The notes: a model not told the origin generated them from the sequence alone. A DNA stretch of 64,000 nucleotides from Ignelater luminosus (GCA_011009095.1 VTPC01090542.1:142002-206001); one strand, 5' to 3'. Counted from the first letter of the stretch, positions 22,591-33,685 are shown. Program-made: numbers and translations.

Positions 22591-22949
22591 AATTCTTGTG
22601 TCAACCACCCATGAACTGGTTTATTTTGGCACTGATGGGTCAAAATATTTTAATTTGGGTGTTGCTGATGAATGATAATGAACAAATAAATTATATTTTG
22701 TAATCAGATTGAAAAGCATCTAAGAAAATTAAAAGAAATAAACGTTAATAATTTGGTTGTTTTGACTTTTATTCTTTTTTAAACCAATTATTAAGGGAGA
22801 AGTTTGCAATGTATAATTCTAATAAATGGATGATTGATAATTAAGGACAGTAGCATCTGCCCATATTGGTTTTAATATTAATTATATTTTATAGAAGAAG
22901 GGTTAGTAATCTTATACGCTCTTAAAGTGTACTAGGGATATTCGATATA

Positions 22950-23065
22950 CATCGATGCATCGAATTCACTCGATGTTTATAGTACGATGCATTGAATCGA
23001 TCCGATGCTTTCAAAAGCTGTTGATTTACTCGATGTATCGATGTATTTTTGTAAAACATCGAATC
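22950..23065. repeat. Left subterminal CATCGATG cluster of the hAT element
   Basis: Repeated CATCGATG, CGATGCAT and CGATGTAT words in both orientations within about 115 bp. They match the cluster at the right end. Confidence 0.75.
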
Positions 23066-23825
23066 AATGGTTACCAGCTAATGATTATATCTACTTATTA
23101 TTGTTTCAGTTGATTTCGAACAATTTTGAAGTTATAAAATTAAACCTTTATTTTTGTTCGTTGGTGGCGCTTAGAAAGTATCTAAAGATTGACATTGGCA
23201 GCACTGAGCGAGAGAGAGAAAAAATGTTCGTGAATGTGCACACTTTACAAAACTAAGTAGGATTGGATTTGGATATAATATACTCATTAGAGTAAAATGT
23301 CATCGTCTTCTTACAAGTTCTATTGAACAGGTAAGTAAAATAATAAAGTAAGGTTAGGATAACTCATTTATTCATTCGTGAACAAGAGTAACAGTTGATA
23401 ATTTATAATTTACTGAATGACAAAATAAATAGAAGATACTTTGTTATCTGTAAGATACTTCCCAACACAAATGATTTATATTATAGGTCAACTTATTGTT
23501 ATAAAATATTTTGAGTAGTTTTCGTAATTTGATTTTTTATAAATACATTGTTTTAATTTTTTAAAATTAAAATAATGACCTTTAAATTTATTTCTATATG
23601 TCATTCGATTCATTTCGAAAATAATCCCATATAATTATTTAAAATACCGCCTTCATATCGCGATTAAAAAGCGACACTGTAACAAACCTTTTTTTTTGTT
23701 TGTTTACATAAATTCTTTTGCTTCACTGAATATAGTATAGATAGTGAGGATTAGAGATATGATATTATCGATTGATGAATTTATCGACTTCAGTTATTTT
23801 AATGAATTTACTGTTTTTTTTCAGG

Positions 23826-25717
23826 CTGATTACACAAAACGATGGCATCTTCCAAGAAGAGTTGCATGTGAAAGTTCTACGATAAAATTGAAGGAGCCAG
23901 TAACTGCAAAATGTAAACTTTGTCAAAAATCAATTAAATCTTGTGGCAACCAACTTAATAGATCATATAAAAAATGTACATAAGGCTGCTTTTCGAGAGT
24001 TAAATAATGAAAGTTCGAAAAATTCCAATATCGACAGCAATACGATAAATAAAAATACGCAATCAGTCACTACAGTTGCTAATGTGCAACCATCAACGAG
24101 CTCTGCTGATGTAATGGAATTAACTGAAAAAGCTGATGCTGATAAAATATCTGACTCTTTTAAAGACGAAGGAAATGTTCCTGTTCCTCCGGCGCCAAAA
24201 CGTCAAAAGTCCATCATGTCAAGTTTTGAAGAAATTTACGCTTTTTGGGCGAGTGGTAATAAAGCTTTAAAAATAAATAGTGCCTTAATTTATATGATAT
24301 GTAAAGATAATCAACCATTCACAATTGTCGAAAATAAAATTTGATTAAAGTTATTGCACCACATTATAAACTTCCCAGTAAGACGACGTTGACGCGATGG
24401 GTTGATGATAAATACGCAGCACTATCAACAGTCTTCAAAGAAAAATTGTCAAATATAGAAAATCTTACTCTCACTACTGATATGTGGTCAGAAACCATGA
24501 GTATGAGAAGTTTTTTAGGAATAACAGCACACTTCGGTGTTGGTAATGAACTATTATCAATTACTCTTGGAGTGTACCAGTCAAATGAACGCCATACTTC
24601 AGAACACATCGCTGAAATGCTGTTAAAAACTTGTACTGAATGGGGAATTGACAGAGATGAAATTTCGTCTGTAGTGACGGACAATGCAGCCAACATGGTA
24701 AAGGCCATCGATTTGGCTTTTGGAAAAAAACATATACCATGTTTCGCCCACACTTTGAATTTAGTGGCACAAAATTCTATGCAACAGTGTACAGAGCTGC
24801 GAAGCTTGATAACGAAAGTAAAAGATATTGTGACATGGTTCAAACAGAGCATTGATTCAAGAGGTCCCGACCAGGTGGAATAGTACATATCATATGATCG
24901 AAAGATTTTTGGAACTTCGCACTATCGTTAATGACATAATCATTCGTTACAAAAACGCACCACCGATGTTTACTGCGTCAGAACTGTCTATTCTTTCTTC
25001 GGTCTTACAAGTTTTGCGACCGATCGAAGCTGCAACTAAAGAAGTGTCAGCTGATAAGTATTGCACTAGCAGTAAGGTAATACCACTTATCGATTGTCCG
25101 CTTTTGAAAATTAAACCTCTTAAGCTCGAAGAATCTCTTGCCAAAGAATGCAGTCAGTGATACTTAAAGAAATTGACAAGAGAATGGGAATTATAGAGAG
25201 AGTGACTTCCCTTGCTATAGCCACGATATTGGATCCGAGGTTTAAAAAAATGCATTTTACGGTCCCAATTGCTTGCTCTTCGGCTGTGGCAAAAGTCAAA
25301 GAATTTATGAAAGCTACAATACAAAATGAGGTTGTGGAATCTGATTCTTCAGATCATTCTGACAAACCAGAAGACAATTTTTCTTTGTGGGATGATCACC
25401 ACAAATTAGTCCACAAGAGTTGGAAAACGGCGAAGTCTGACGATGCTATTTCTGACGAGCTGTCTATTTACTTGCGTAGTCCTGTAAGAAGACTAAATAA
25501 AAATCCATTGGAAATTTGGAATGATCTGAAAATTCAGCTTCCTAAACTTCATACAATTGCATATAAATACTTGACTATGGTGGGAACTTCGGTACTATCT
25601 GAACGATTATTTTCGAAAGCAGCACAAATTGTAAATCAGCAACGAAACAGACTGAAAGGTAAACGTTTAAATAAGCTTTTGTTTCTGCAAAGTCTTCCAA
25701 AAGAACACTGGGTATAG
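23826..25717 (+). pseudogene. hAT transposase (BED finger type), multiply frameshifted
   Basis: An acceptor TTTTTTTCAG at about 23815-23824 starts the main coding part. In shifting frames it gives a BED-type zinc finger: a 'KFYDK' start preceded by a TGA where Trp is expected, then 'AKCKLCQKSIKSCG' and, after a frameshift, 'NLIDHIKNVH'. An acidic Ser-rich linker follows, then 'PHYKLPSKTTLTRW'. The catalytic core begins at 'TTDMWS', continues to 'TDNAANM' and 'CFAHTLNLV', then 'VPTRWNSTY'. The C-terminal hAT dimerisation region has 'GTSVLSERLFSKA' and 'QQRNRLKGKRLNKLLFL'. At least four frame changes (near 23945, 24340, 24855 and 25155) and a short deletion after 'WFKQS' inactivate it. Domain order and length fit ZBED-type hAT transposases. 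Confidence 0.9.
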
Positions 25718-26179
25718 GACTTTAATACCGGAGTTTCTATATTATGATTGTGGATGATTTTTATTTTATTTTTTATACTTTGAAAATAAACAACTTTTAC
25801 GGTTAGTTATGCGACTTATTTGTATTCTACTTATCGTTGTTTTTGAGGCTTTCAAGGTTTCCCAACGTTTTGACACCTTTGCAGGAGCCATGGTAAAAGT
25901 TGTTTAATTTAAATGAACAGTACGCACGAATATCTAAGATCCACATATTATTTGTAGGTACTTTTTGTAATTTTGCCTTTTGTCTTAATAAATAACAACT
26001 GAATCAGAGAAGGTTCCGCGTGTAATGTCGTTTTTTTTTCTTAGTTTCTTGAACATCCTTTAACACACAAACGTGCGGACAACGATAGTGCTGTTGTAGG
26101 AGTAATAGGTAATCAAAAATTGTGGTTTGTATGGAGTGTCAGGGGCTGAATACAGCTTTGTGATGCAATGTTTAAAAAA

Positions 26180-26278
26180 GTACTCGATTTTGAGAAAACA
26201 TCGATGTTTCTAACCGATGCATCGGAAAATATCGATGCATAACCACGATGTATTGCATCGAAAAAAAACATCGATGTG
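26180..26278. repeat. Right subterminal CATCGATG cluster of the hAT element
   Basis: Words ACATCGATGT, CCGATGCATCGG, ATCGATGCAT and GATGTATTGCATCG occur within 100 bp, mirroring the left end. Confidence 0.75.
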
Positions 26279-26533
26279 TTTTCTAATTGGACACCCCTAA
26301 ACTGTACTGTGTCGATACAGTTTTGCAACTTTTATATATAAAGTTTCTCATCACAAGCTTAATAACCCATATTATGAATATTCTATGAAAATGTTAGTTG
26401 GCTTAGAAATCTCCAAACAAGACTCGTCTGACTTGAATAGATGTTAGTTTATTTTATCCCTGACAGTTTTCATTCCAAAATAAAATTGATTGAGTTCCTA
26501 AAGATTAAAGTTAATGTCAGATCTTTTAATATA

Positions 26534-27836
26534 CACCCTGTGTCTAAAAAGTTCGGTGAATGGTCTCATAATTGTGTATTAACAGTTTGATAGAGGCTCG
26601 CGTGCCATTGTAGACACGCACGAACATGTCTGGACGTGAACTGTGTCGGTACGAGCTCGAAGACTGTTGTGCATTGCTTATTGCATTCAGTCTAATAGAG
26701 TGACCCGAATAGTACGCGTCATGGAGCAACGACACAACATTAAGTTCTGTTTCAAATTGGGTAAAACGGCGACAGAAACCCATCAGATGTTGGTGCATGT
26801 GTACGGGCAGGATGCTGTGAGTAGGAAATGTGTGTATGAGTGGTTTGTTCGCCTTCGCGCTGGTAGGGAATCTGTTGAGGACGAACCACGTTCAGGCCGG
26901 CCATGCACAAGCAGGACACCAGAAAACACCGAACGCGTGCGAGTGCTGCTAACAAACGATCGGCGATTGACTCTGCGATTAATAGCAGAAGAATTGAGCA
27001 TTAGCAAAGACACAGTAGGGACCATCGTCCATGAAGAATTGGGCAAACGCAAGATTTGTTCGCGATTTGTGCCGCACATGCTAACAGATGAACAAAAAGC
27101 AAGACGTTGTGAGACTTCTGGCGATTTCATCGATACGTGTGACAGGGATCCAACCTTTCTGGGTTCCATTGTTACAGGAGACGAGTCTTGGTGTTACCAG
27201 TACGACCCCGCAACGAAAAGACAATCGATGGAATGGCGGTCACCGTCTTCTCCGCGACCAACAAAATGCCGTGCCGAAAAATCCAAAGTGAAGACCATGT
27301 TGATCGCATTTTTCGACAAAGACGGAATGATTCATAAAGAATTTGTTCCTGCTGGCCAAACGGTGAATGCCACATTCTACCTGGAGGTTCTCAAACGTTT
27401 GTTACTGCGCATCCGGCGCGTTAGGCCACAGAAGTACCAGACAGGAAAGTGGATGTTACTGCACGACAATGCACCTTCGCATACGAGCATCATGGTACAA
27501 CAATATTTGACTCAGCATGGCGTCACGGTTTTGCAACATCCACCGTACTCTCCAGATCTGGCGCCTGCTGATTATTTCTTGTTTCCACGTCTTAAGCAGG
27601 CCTTAAAGGGATCACGGTTTGCGGACATCGACGAAATTCAGCAACGTGTAACGGGTATTCTACACACGATTCCACATCAAGACTTCTCCAACAGTTTACA
27701 AGCGTTATACGACCGTTGTCAGAGGTGTGTTGTGGCTGGTGGAGATTATTTTGAAGGTCAATAAAGGTATTTACCATTAGGAACATGTTTTTTTCTTTTT
27801 ACCATATCATTCACCGAACTTTTTAGACACAGGGTG
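26534..27836 (+). mobile_element. Full-length, apparently intact mariner element (1,303 bp)
   Basis: The terminal inverted repeats are identical over 29 bp, starting CACCCTGTGTCTAAAAAGTT. TA lies on both sides (26532-26533 and 27837-27838). The length is what is expected of a complete mariner, and the ORF is uninterrupted. These three features together point to recent transposition. Confidence 0.95.
26721..27764 (+). CDS. Mariner transposase (347 aa), intact
   Basis: Catalyses cut-and-paste transposition at TA sites in the nucleus. I start at the ATG at 26721 (MEQRHNIKFCFKLGKTATET), because 347 aa is the normal mariner length. An in-frame ATG at 26643 would add 26 unconserved residues. The N-terminal helix-turn-helix pair covers about residues 1-110, with 'VYEWFVRLRAGRESVEDEPR' and the 'SGRP' linker. 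The catalytic DD34D triad is complete: Asp154 in TGDESW, Asp249 in LLHDNAPSH, and Asp284 in PADYF, with exactly 34 residues between the last two. 'HPPYSPDLAP' precedes the third Asp. The C-terminus 'RCVVAGGDYFEGQ' matches the family's usual GDYFE end. No stop or shift is seen. The subfamily is not assigned. Confidence 0.93.
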   Translation: MEQRHNIKFCFKLGKTATETHQMLVHVYGQDAVSRKCVYEWFVRLRAGRESVEDEPRSGRPCTSRTPENTERVRVLLTNDRRLTLRLIAEELSISKDTVGTIVHEELGKRKICSRFVPHMLTDEQKARRCETSGDFIDTCDRDPTFLGSIVTGDESWCYQYDPATKRQSMEWRSPSSPRPTKCRAEKSKVKTMLIAFFDKDGMIHKEFVPAGQTVNATFYLEVLKRLLLRIRRVRPQKYQTGKWMLLHDNAPSHTSIMVQQYLTQHGVTVLQHPPYSPDLAPADYFLFPRLKQALKGSRFADIDEIQQRVTGILHTIPHQDFSNSLQALYDRCQRCVVAGGDYFEGQ

Positions 27837-27848
27837 TATAACACTATA

Positions 27849-29002
27849 CAGTTTGTCTTAGGCTACTAGGAACATAGCCACAGAGCTGCTACTGTAAGAA
27901 AACCATAGAAACCAACTAAGAATTAAAGAAACCCGTATTAAAAGCATTTTAATAATCTGAGATTATTTAATAACTACAAAAAATGGTATTTACAATAAAA
28001 AAACGTTTCGATAATTCTAAATTATTTAACTCTCTCAGAAATATGGAAGTTCTACAATTTAATTTTACTTTTACAATAAATGTTCAAATAAGCCGCTTTC
28101 CGGAGCCAAAAAATATCCCAGACGATCGTAAAATCCTTGTCTAACATTTCTTAATATTAAAAGAGTCACACAGTTAACAGCTTAGATAATTTTTTCTCTG
28201 AGTTCGTCCAAATGTTCATAAGTGTTTTGTAGGGACCAGTAACAAACTACAGAAGGGTTGAGTACATTCGTCACTACATAAAATATTGCGGATAAAATTA
28301 TGATCTCGGTTTGCCATTTCCGTAACCGTGTTGCAGAAATTCATTCGTCTTATTTGATCTTCAGGAAATAATTGTTGAATTTTCTCAATTTTCAACCAGT
28401 TATAATTTGTTTTCTTTCAAACTTTTGCGAACAGTGTCTTTGCTAATGTCTAAAATCTCACCCACTTGCCTAAGAGATAGAAAATTATTTTTTCAGTTGC
28501 AGCACAAAGAGCTATTTGCTGATTTTCTTCCTCCTCCGTTTTGTCACAGAACAGTTCTATTTTTATGAAGTTTTGGTGAAACGCACCCAAAACTTTCAAA
28601 AATTCGAAATTATTTTGCTAATTTCCCAAATAACGCCATTTTACAACTTGTACTTTTTCTGGAATTGTATAAACATCCACTTTTTGAAAAATCTCAATTA
28701 AAAAATTAATAACAACGATAACAACAAGTAACAAATCACACTGTCTAAATTTTTAGATTGACATATCCTCATGACATTATTCTTTTTTTAATTTGGTCAA
28801 GGGTACTTACTAGTTTTGTAATTATTATTAAAACAATTATATTAAATAGCAAGTATTTGTTACCTAGGCTACGTGAGTACGTAGAAGCCTCAGACAAGCT
28901 GTTTTGTTTATTTTTAGTAACTTGATTGTTAAAGATTGTTTTATAACCTTGGATACATATACAACAATAGCGGCTATGTTCCTAGTAGCCTAAAACAAAC
29001 TG
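27849..29002 (-). mobile_element. Tc1/mariner-superfamily element with internal deletion (1,154 bp)
   Basis: Inverted repeats of about 31 bp start CAGTTTGTCTTAGGCTACTA at the left and match the right end with one difference. TA flanks both ends (27847-27848 and 29003-29004). The left end is only 12 bp from the intact mariner. Inside is a broken minus-strand transposase. Confidence 0.87.
28071..28600 (-). pseudogene. Tc1/mariner-type transposase, deleted and frameshifted
   Basis: Minus-strand frames give, in order, a helix-turn-helix 'LSLRQVGEILDISKDTVRKS', then, after a shift, 'FPEDQIRRMNFCNTVTEMA' and 'DHNFIRNILY', which normally precedes the first catalytic Asp box. Next comes a jump to the C-terminus, 'LREKII', a stop, then 'RNVRQGFYDRLGYFLAPESG' ending 'LFEHLL' at 28071. 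The second and third catalytic boxes are missing, so roughly the central third has been deleted. The C-terminal 'GxxFEHLL' ending is shared by a large group of insect and mite mariner-like transposases distinct from the classical DD34D mariners in this window. Confidence 0.75.
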
Positions 29003-29004
29003 TA

Positions 29005-29825
29005 TAATGGTTAAAAGCCAGTACAGTTCTACATCACAGTATAACTTTCAGAAAAACTGCGAAGATACCACTAAGGATTATTCAAGATCTTTCAGTATCA
29101 AATTCCACATTTTCTCTCAGTTTGGCTTCCTGTCAAGTATATTCTGACTAATAAATAATTAAAATATAGATTTACATTCGCTTTTTGTTTTGGTGTTTCT
29201 AAGGGATGTAGAAACTAAACATCCAGACAAAATGCTTTTGCTCAAGTCAGCTCTGTGAACACTTCCATAAAATTTAGAACTAAAACTTTCCATGGTTTAT
29301 CTCAGAGCAAACAATATCTTTTTTAGATTTTTCAGATATGGATAGAGTAAAACACCTCAAAAATCAAGAGATCCCAAATGGTTTTTATTGTTATGTAACC
29401 CATGACAAATTCTATGTTACTAGAAAGAGAACTTTTAGCTCTTCCAATAAACACCAGAAATTAGTTACGTTGCCATTTAAAATAAAACTTATTTTAATAT
29501 GTCGGAAAAAATACGAAAGTCTACTTAAAAGGCCTATGTTCGAAGACTTTTAGGTTCCAACCATATCATGTTTTGTTATCTGTTTTTAATAAAAGCAGGT
29601 ATGTGTGTTAAACCACTATAAGATATGTCTTGTAGGAAATCAGAAAATGTGCTGAAAAACGTACCTCAAAGTTAAAAAAATGCCGATGGCGTAATAATTT
29701 TGTGATAACTCACCCTGTATTATCAGAGTTTTGTAACTTTTAATTCTTCGCGAAACAGTGAACTATTGCACAGTCTTAAGCATTAAAAATCAATAAGGCA
29801 TTACAAAATGTTGCGTATACGCAAC
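29005..29825. other. Intergenic DNA, nothing recognised
   Basis: A 71-aa plus frame at 29338-29553 is unrecognised. TCACCCTGTATTATC at about 29710 resembles an isolated Tc1/mariner end. Confidence 0.4.
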
Positions 29826-30905
29826 TTAAGAATTCACGGAGTAATAGTATTGGCTATGAAAGCCTTCGAAACATTGCGAATGAAGATGTACTCGACACTT
29901 CTTACACACATATATTGTTGTGCTCTTACACTGTCTGCATCTTTTTCTTGCTTTGTGTTTTTCTTCAACAACAACACGACCGATTCTGTCAAATCGTACT
30001 TCAGTCGGAAGTGCATCTTTGAAAGGCCTTCCGTAGTTTGCATTTATTGATTGCTGTCTTGAGTTATTTCCTTGTGCTGCTTCCTCACTGTCTTCGCCAA
30101 TACACTCTGTTTTCAAAGTTACAGCAATATATAACTTGAAATGTATCTGCGACAGTTTTTTTATTGCTTACCAAAGCATTCACGCTAACACTGTCCACCA
30201 AATTGGTAAAAACTGGCCACTACTATTTCTTCCCATCGACACGTATAGGTCGCAATTCTATTATCGTGCAAATCAACACTTCCTATATGCTGATTATACC
30301 AGGAAATTACTTTAAGTTGGTAGACGGCTAAATATATTTTTTTTTCTCTCCAGTTGTGCAGACACCAAGGGTTCTACTGTAGCAACAGTAACGACTGAAT
30401 TATCATTCCACCTAACTAACAATATTTCATTTGTTTTATCAAATGAAAAATCATATGAACCGCTGCCTTTCATTTTCATGTGTACAAGGTATCTTTTCTG
30501 TGTCCGATTTCACAGATTGTTTCCGTTGCGTAAAAACTCTTTCTCTTTAGTAGGCAGAATAGTTTCTATGAAGAAAAAAAGTCAAAAAATGAACAATAAT
30601 TTGATAAATTTTGTACAACTGATGAAAGATCTAGGACAACATCTTTCCAAATGATAAATCATTTACTCCTCCACTGTTTGGAGTCTTTTCGCCATAGAAT
30701 GCAAACTTACGAGTATATAAATATCCACCTGAGCCACAAAATGCCATAATTTAAAGCCAAATCTTACTGGATTACTCCTAATAAACATCTTGCATAAATG
30801 TTGACCGAAGTATGGTACTATCTCCTCAAAAAAAGGCAAAGTTTGGAAATTAATCACGTACTCTTGTAATTTGGCACAGTTGTACCCTGAGGTGTTCTGA
30901 TACAC
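29826..30905 (-). pseudogene. piggyBac-type transposase remnant
   Basis: On the minus strand, 30905 to 30663 contains 'EEIVPYFGQHLCKMFIRSNP' followed by 'VRFGFKLW', the conserved piggyBac core around the PYFGRHSCKMFIRGKPxRFGxKxW block. Further on in broken frames come 'KMKGSGSYDFSFDKTNEILL', 'VRWNDNSVVTVAT', 'SVDLHDNRIATY' and 'WPVFTNLVDSVSVNAL'. At the C-terminus (29850-29950), 'RKRCRQC...YVCKKC...CFEGFH' is the cysteine-rich DNA-binding finger of piggyBac transposases. Multiple stops and shifts interrupt it. The N-terminal third is missing: about 30 bp beyond its last recognisable residue begins the inverted arm of another element at 30935. I did not find the missing part on the far side. 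Confidence 0.8.
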
Positions 30906-30934
30906 ATATCAAAAATCCCCGGTGGGTTCTTCTC

Positions 30935-31214
30935 AAATATCTCGGAATCTATTGAGTTACGGTAAAAGTACTTTCTATACAAAGTTAAAGTAAACAAACC
31001 TGCCTACAAGAAAGCTCCTATGCATGTTTTTCTTACGATCAATAGTTTAAGAGTTATGGTGGGGGAAAGGTATGAAAATAATGTTGAAAATCAAAGTTTC
31101 GCGTGAATATTTTTATTTTTACAGAAAATCTTGATAGAAGGCTAATAACATATAAAAATGTTGTATTAATAATACTAATAATTCAATATAAAGTTCAATT
31201 ATCGAGTTAGAACT
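30935..31214. repeat. Left 280-bp inverted arm
   Basis: Pairs with 33406-33685. Contains long identical stretches, for example TTACGGTAAAAGTACTTTCT and AGTTATGGTGGGGGAAAG. Confidence 0.88.
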
Positions 31215-31333
31215 GTTGGAGAAAGTGAGGCAAGATCTAATGTTCCAAAAGATATAGTGCGTTTATGACTTTGACTTCCTAAGTATTTCACAGCGGGTCT
31301 TTCATAAAAATCAACAAATACAAGCAACGGCAG

Positions 31334-33394
31334 GTGTCACGGACGATTGGAATTGCTATGCCTAATTTTTGCTCCCACTCAGCTGAAAAGATTATGGGAG
31401 GCCATGCTTTCAGCAAAGCAGTTCATGCACACTTGCTCATTCACTGCGTTTTGACTTCAATAATTTTCAACAGCTGTGACATTACAGAAGAGGAAAAAAT
31501 AGCGCGGGCTACTTGATATCAGATTTTCATAAAGAGATATTAAGTTATCTAACAATTGAAAGAAATGAGAGCACATTTAGCCCGGAGTTGAAGAGAGAAC
31601 TGGAAAGATTGGAAAAGGATAGTCCTACTTCTGCACTGTGGGTGCAATATTATCACATCGTGAAAATAATAAAGAACTTTATAGCAGCCAAACGTTCAAG
31701 AGACTGGGAAAGCTATCTAAAATCTGTACAGAGAATGATACCTTTCTTTTATGCATGCGGTCATTTTCAATACGCCAAATCTGCTTATTTATACCTTGTA
31801 GATATGCTTCGCCTTCAATATAAAATAGCTCAAGATGAATTTACACAATTTGTAGATGAGGGATACTTTGCTATAAGAAGAGGTGGATTATGATCTGATC
31901 TCACAGTTGACCAAACATTAATGAGAGAGATGAAAATCACTGGAGGGCTAACTTTTTACATCAGGAGAGTAACACGTAGATCTACGGTGCCGAGATGGAG
32001 CAGACCGGAAAAAATTGCTGGAATGGTTTAGTACCCACTCTCCTTTTTCCAAGACAGAACGGCTACTGTCCCTATCCACAGGTACGTAGATGATTCCACA
32101 ATAAATCTTTTTGCGTGAAAATCGATAAAGAACTTACGGCAAAAGGATTTGGTAACAATTTTGCTGATTTGAAGATACCACAAAAGAACAAGCAAAAGCT
32201 ATGACAAATTCAGTGAAAGTGCACGCTGAAACTTTAGTCATCGAGCCTCTCCTTTTATTTCAGAGAATCGCAAGTTTAAAGAAAAACGATGACGACTTGA
32301 AGTCTTTTCTGGAATACGAGCTATCTCCATTCCCACTTTCACTCTTCGATACAAATAGAATGAGAAGAACGGTAAAAATCTGCTCTTAATGTCCTTCTGC
32401 CTAGCACGGACATGGCAGTAGAGTTTACTACAAGTTTCAACATCTTTGATGGTGGGTTTCTCCTCAACCGCCTGAGATTGGAAGCGGGAACAACTTTTTC
32501 CAATATTTGTCAACAGCATATATCGTATGCGAAGAGCAATTTTGGACCAACATTCTCGGTACGTTTTGATGGTTATAGTGACAGGAACAACAGCATAAAG
32601 GTCCTAGAGCAAAACAGAAGAGAAATGGGTAAAAGTTCTACGGATGTCAACTTTGATGAACACATGAAAGTTACTATATACAACACTTCCTGGCTAATGC
32701 TGATGGGATAGAGACACACGTTGCCGTGAATGATGCTGACTATGACATCATACAGACGGCAATTGGCAAAGCTGCAACGAACCAGGAAGAGGGAAAGTAG
32801 AAATCCAACTGTTTTCGTCTCAACGGCTATAATAGGTTTCATTCTACAGTTGCATTTTCTTTCTCCACAGTTTTAGCGGGTGTGATACAACTGCAACCAT
32901 ATTCAGTCATTAAGTTGTATAACCAGGATCCAACCATTGCAGAAATAGCAGGTACTTTCTATAACCCTTCATCAACACCTGAGGTTGTTAGGAGTGCAGA
33001 AGAAAAGATGTTTCTGGCAGTTTACCGTGCTTCCCCAAAAGAGGCTGATTTGCATCACTTCCGGTACAACGCGTTTTTGGAAAGTACGAAGAAGCTTAAG
33101 CCTCACCTGTTGTCCCTCCCTCTAAACAAAAACTGCTGCAAAGCCACATTTATTTAGAGTGTACTTACAAGTACAGAGATGGCTGTGCAACAATCTGCCT
33201 CCTGAGAATTGGGGATGGAAAAGAGGAATAGATGGAAACCGATAATGAATGCAGATCCTTCTGCACCGGATTCAATATTAAGTACAATTTTCTACAGATG
33301 CGTAACTGGCTGCTCAACCAAATGTGGATGCCAGAAAGCAGGACTTACGTGCAGCCAAGCTTGCACTGGTTGTCAAGGAGTGTACACCAAATGA
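31334..33394 (+). pseudogene. Decayed C-terminal half of an uncharacterised gene family with a CXC-like cysteine end
   Basis: Successive broken frames read as one protein. First 'GGHAFSKAVHAHLLIHCVLT', then 'ALWVQYYHIVKIIKNFIAA' and 'MIPFFYACGHFQYAKSAYLY', then 'FVDEGYFAIRRGGL', a TGA stop and 'DQTLMREMKITGGLT'. Later come 'VHAETLVIEPLLLFQRI', 'YELSPFPLSLFDTN', 'TTSFNIFDGG', 'VRFDGYSD' and 'FDEHMKVTI'. Near the end are 'WGWKRG' and a Cys-rich 'GCSTKCGCQKAGLTCSQACT'. From memory, this order is that of large, uncharacterised, often multi-copy metazoan proteins ending in a tesmin/TSO1-like CXC motif, with a nuclease-like Asp-rich region before it. The expected N-terminal part of that family is absent, and many stops and frameshifts interrupt the rest. 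Confidence 0.65.
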
Positions 33395-33405
33395 GGTCAT
33401 TTGAT

Positions 33406-33685
33406 AGTTCTAACTCGATAATTGCACTTTAGATTGAATTATTAGTATTATTAGTACAACATTTTTATATGTTATCAGCCTCCTATCAAGATTTTCTGTA
33501 AAAATAAAAATATTTACGCAAAACTTCGATTTTTAACATTATTTTCATATCTTTCCCCCACCATAACTTTTAAATTATTAATCTTACGAAAAACATTCAC
33601 AGGATCTTTCTTGTAGGAAAGTTTGTCTACTTTAACTTTATATAGAAAGTACTTTTACCGTAAGTCAATAGATTCCCAGATATTT
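33406..33685. repeat. Right 280-bp inverted arm
   Basis: Inverted copy of 30935-31214. Same length by my count, with scattered substitutions only. Confidence 0.88.

Larger units (their letters stand above)
22933..26299 (+). mobile_element. hAT-superfamily DNA transposon (3.37 kb)
   Basis: The ends are short and imperfect (left TAGGGATATTCGA; right, read inward, TAGGGGTGTCCAA). An 8-bp target duplication with one mismatch flanks them: AAGTGTAC at 22925-22932 and AACTGTAC at 26300-26307. Eight bp is the hAT hallmark. Both subterminal regions (about 22950-23065 and 26180-26278) carry many CATCGATG/CGATGCATCG words, probably the transposase binding sites. The interior encodes a decayed hAT transposase. 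Confidence 0.88.
30935..33685 (+). mobile_element. Long-inverted-repeat element (2.75 kb) carrying a truncated gene, superfamily unassigned
   Basis: Two arms of equal length, 30935-31214 and 33406-33685 (280 bp each), are inverted copies with scattered mismatches (most positions identical by eye). The outer tips read AAATATCTCGGAATCTATTG and the same with C/G changes. I see no convincing target duplication just outside. The 2.2-kb interior is almost filled by a decayed plus-strand gene whose last Cys motif ends 12 bp before the right arm. Whether the gene belongs to the element or was captured by it cannot be decided here. Confidence 0.8.

Noticed and set aside
24364-24888. Minus-strand 174-aa frame inside the hAT element
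   Set aside because: The plus strand carries the ordered hAT transposase motifs over the same bases. The minus frame is a shadow.
26783-27375. Several minus-strand frames within the intact mariner
   Set aside because: Antisense of the transposase ORF, with no independent support.
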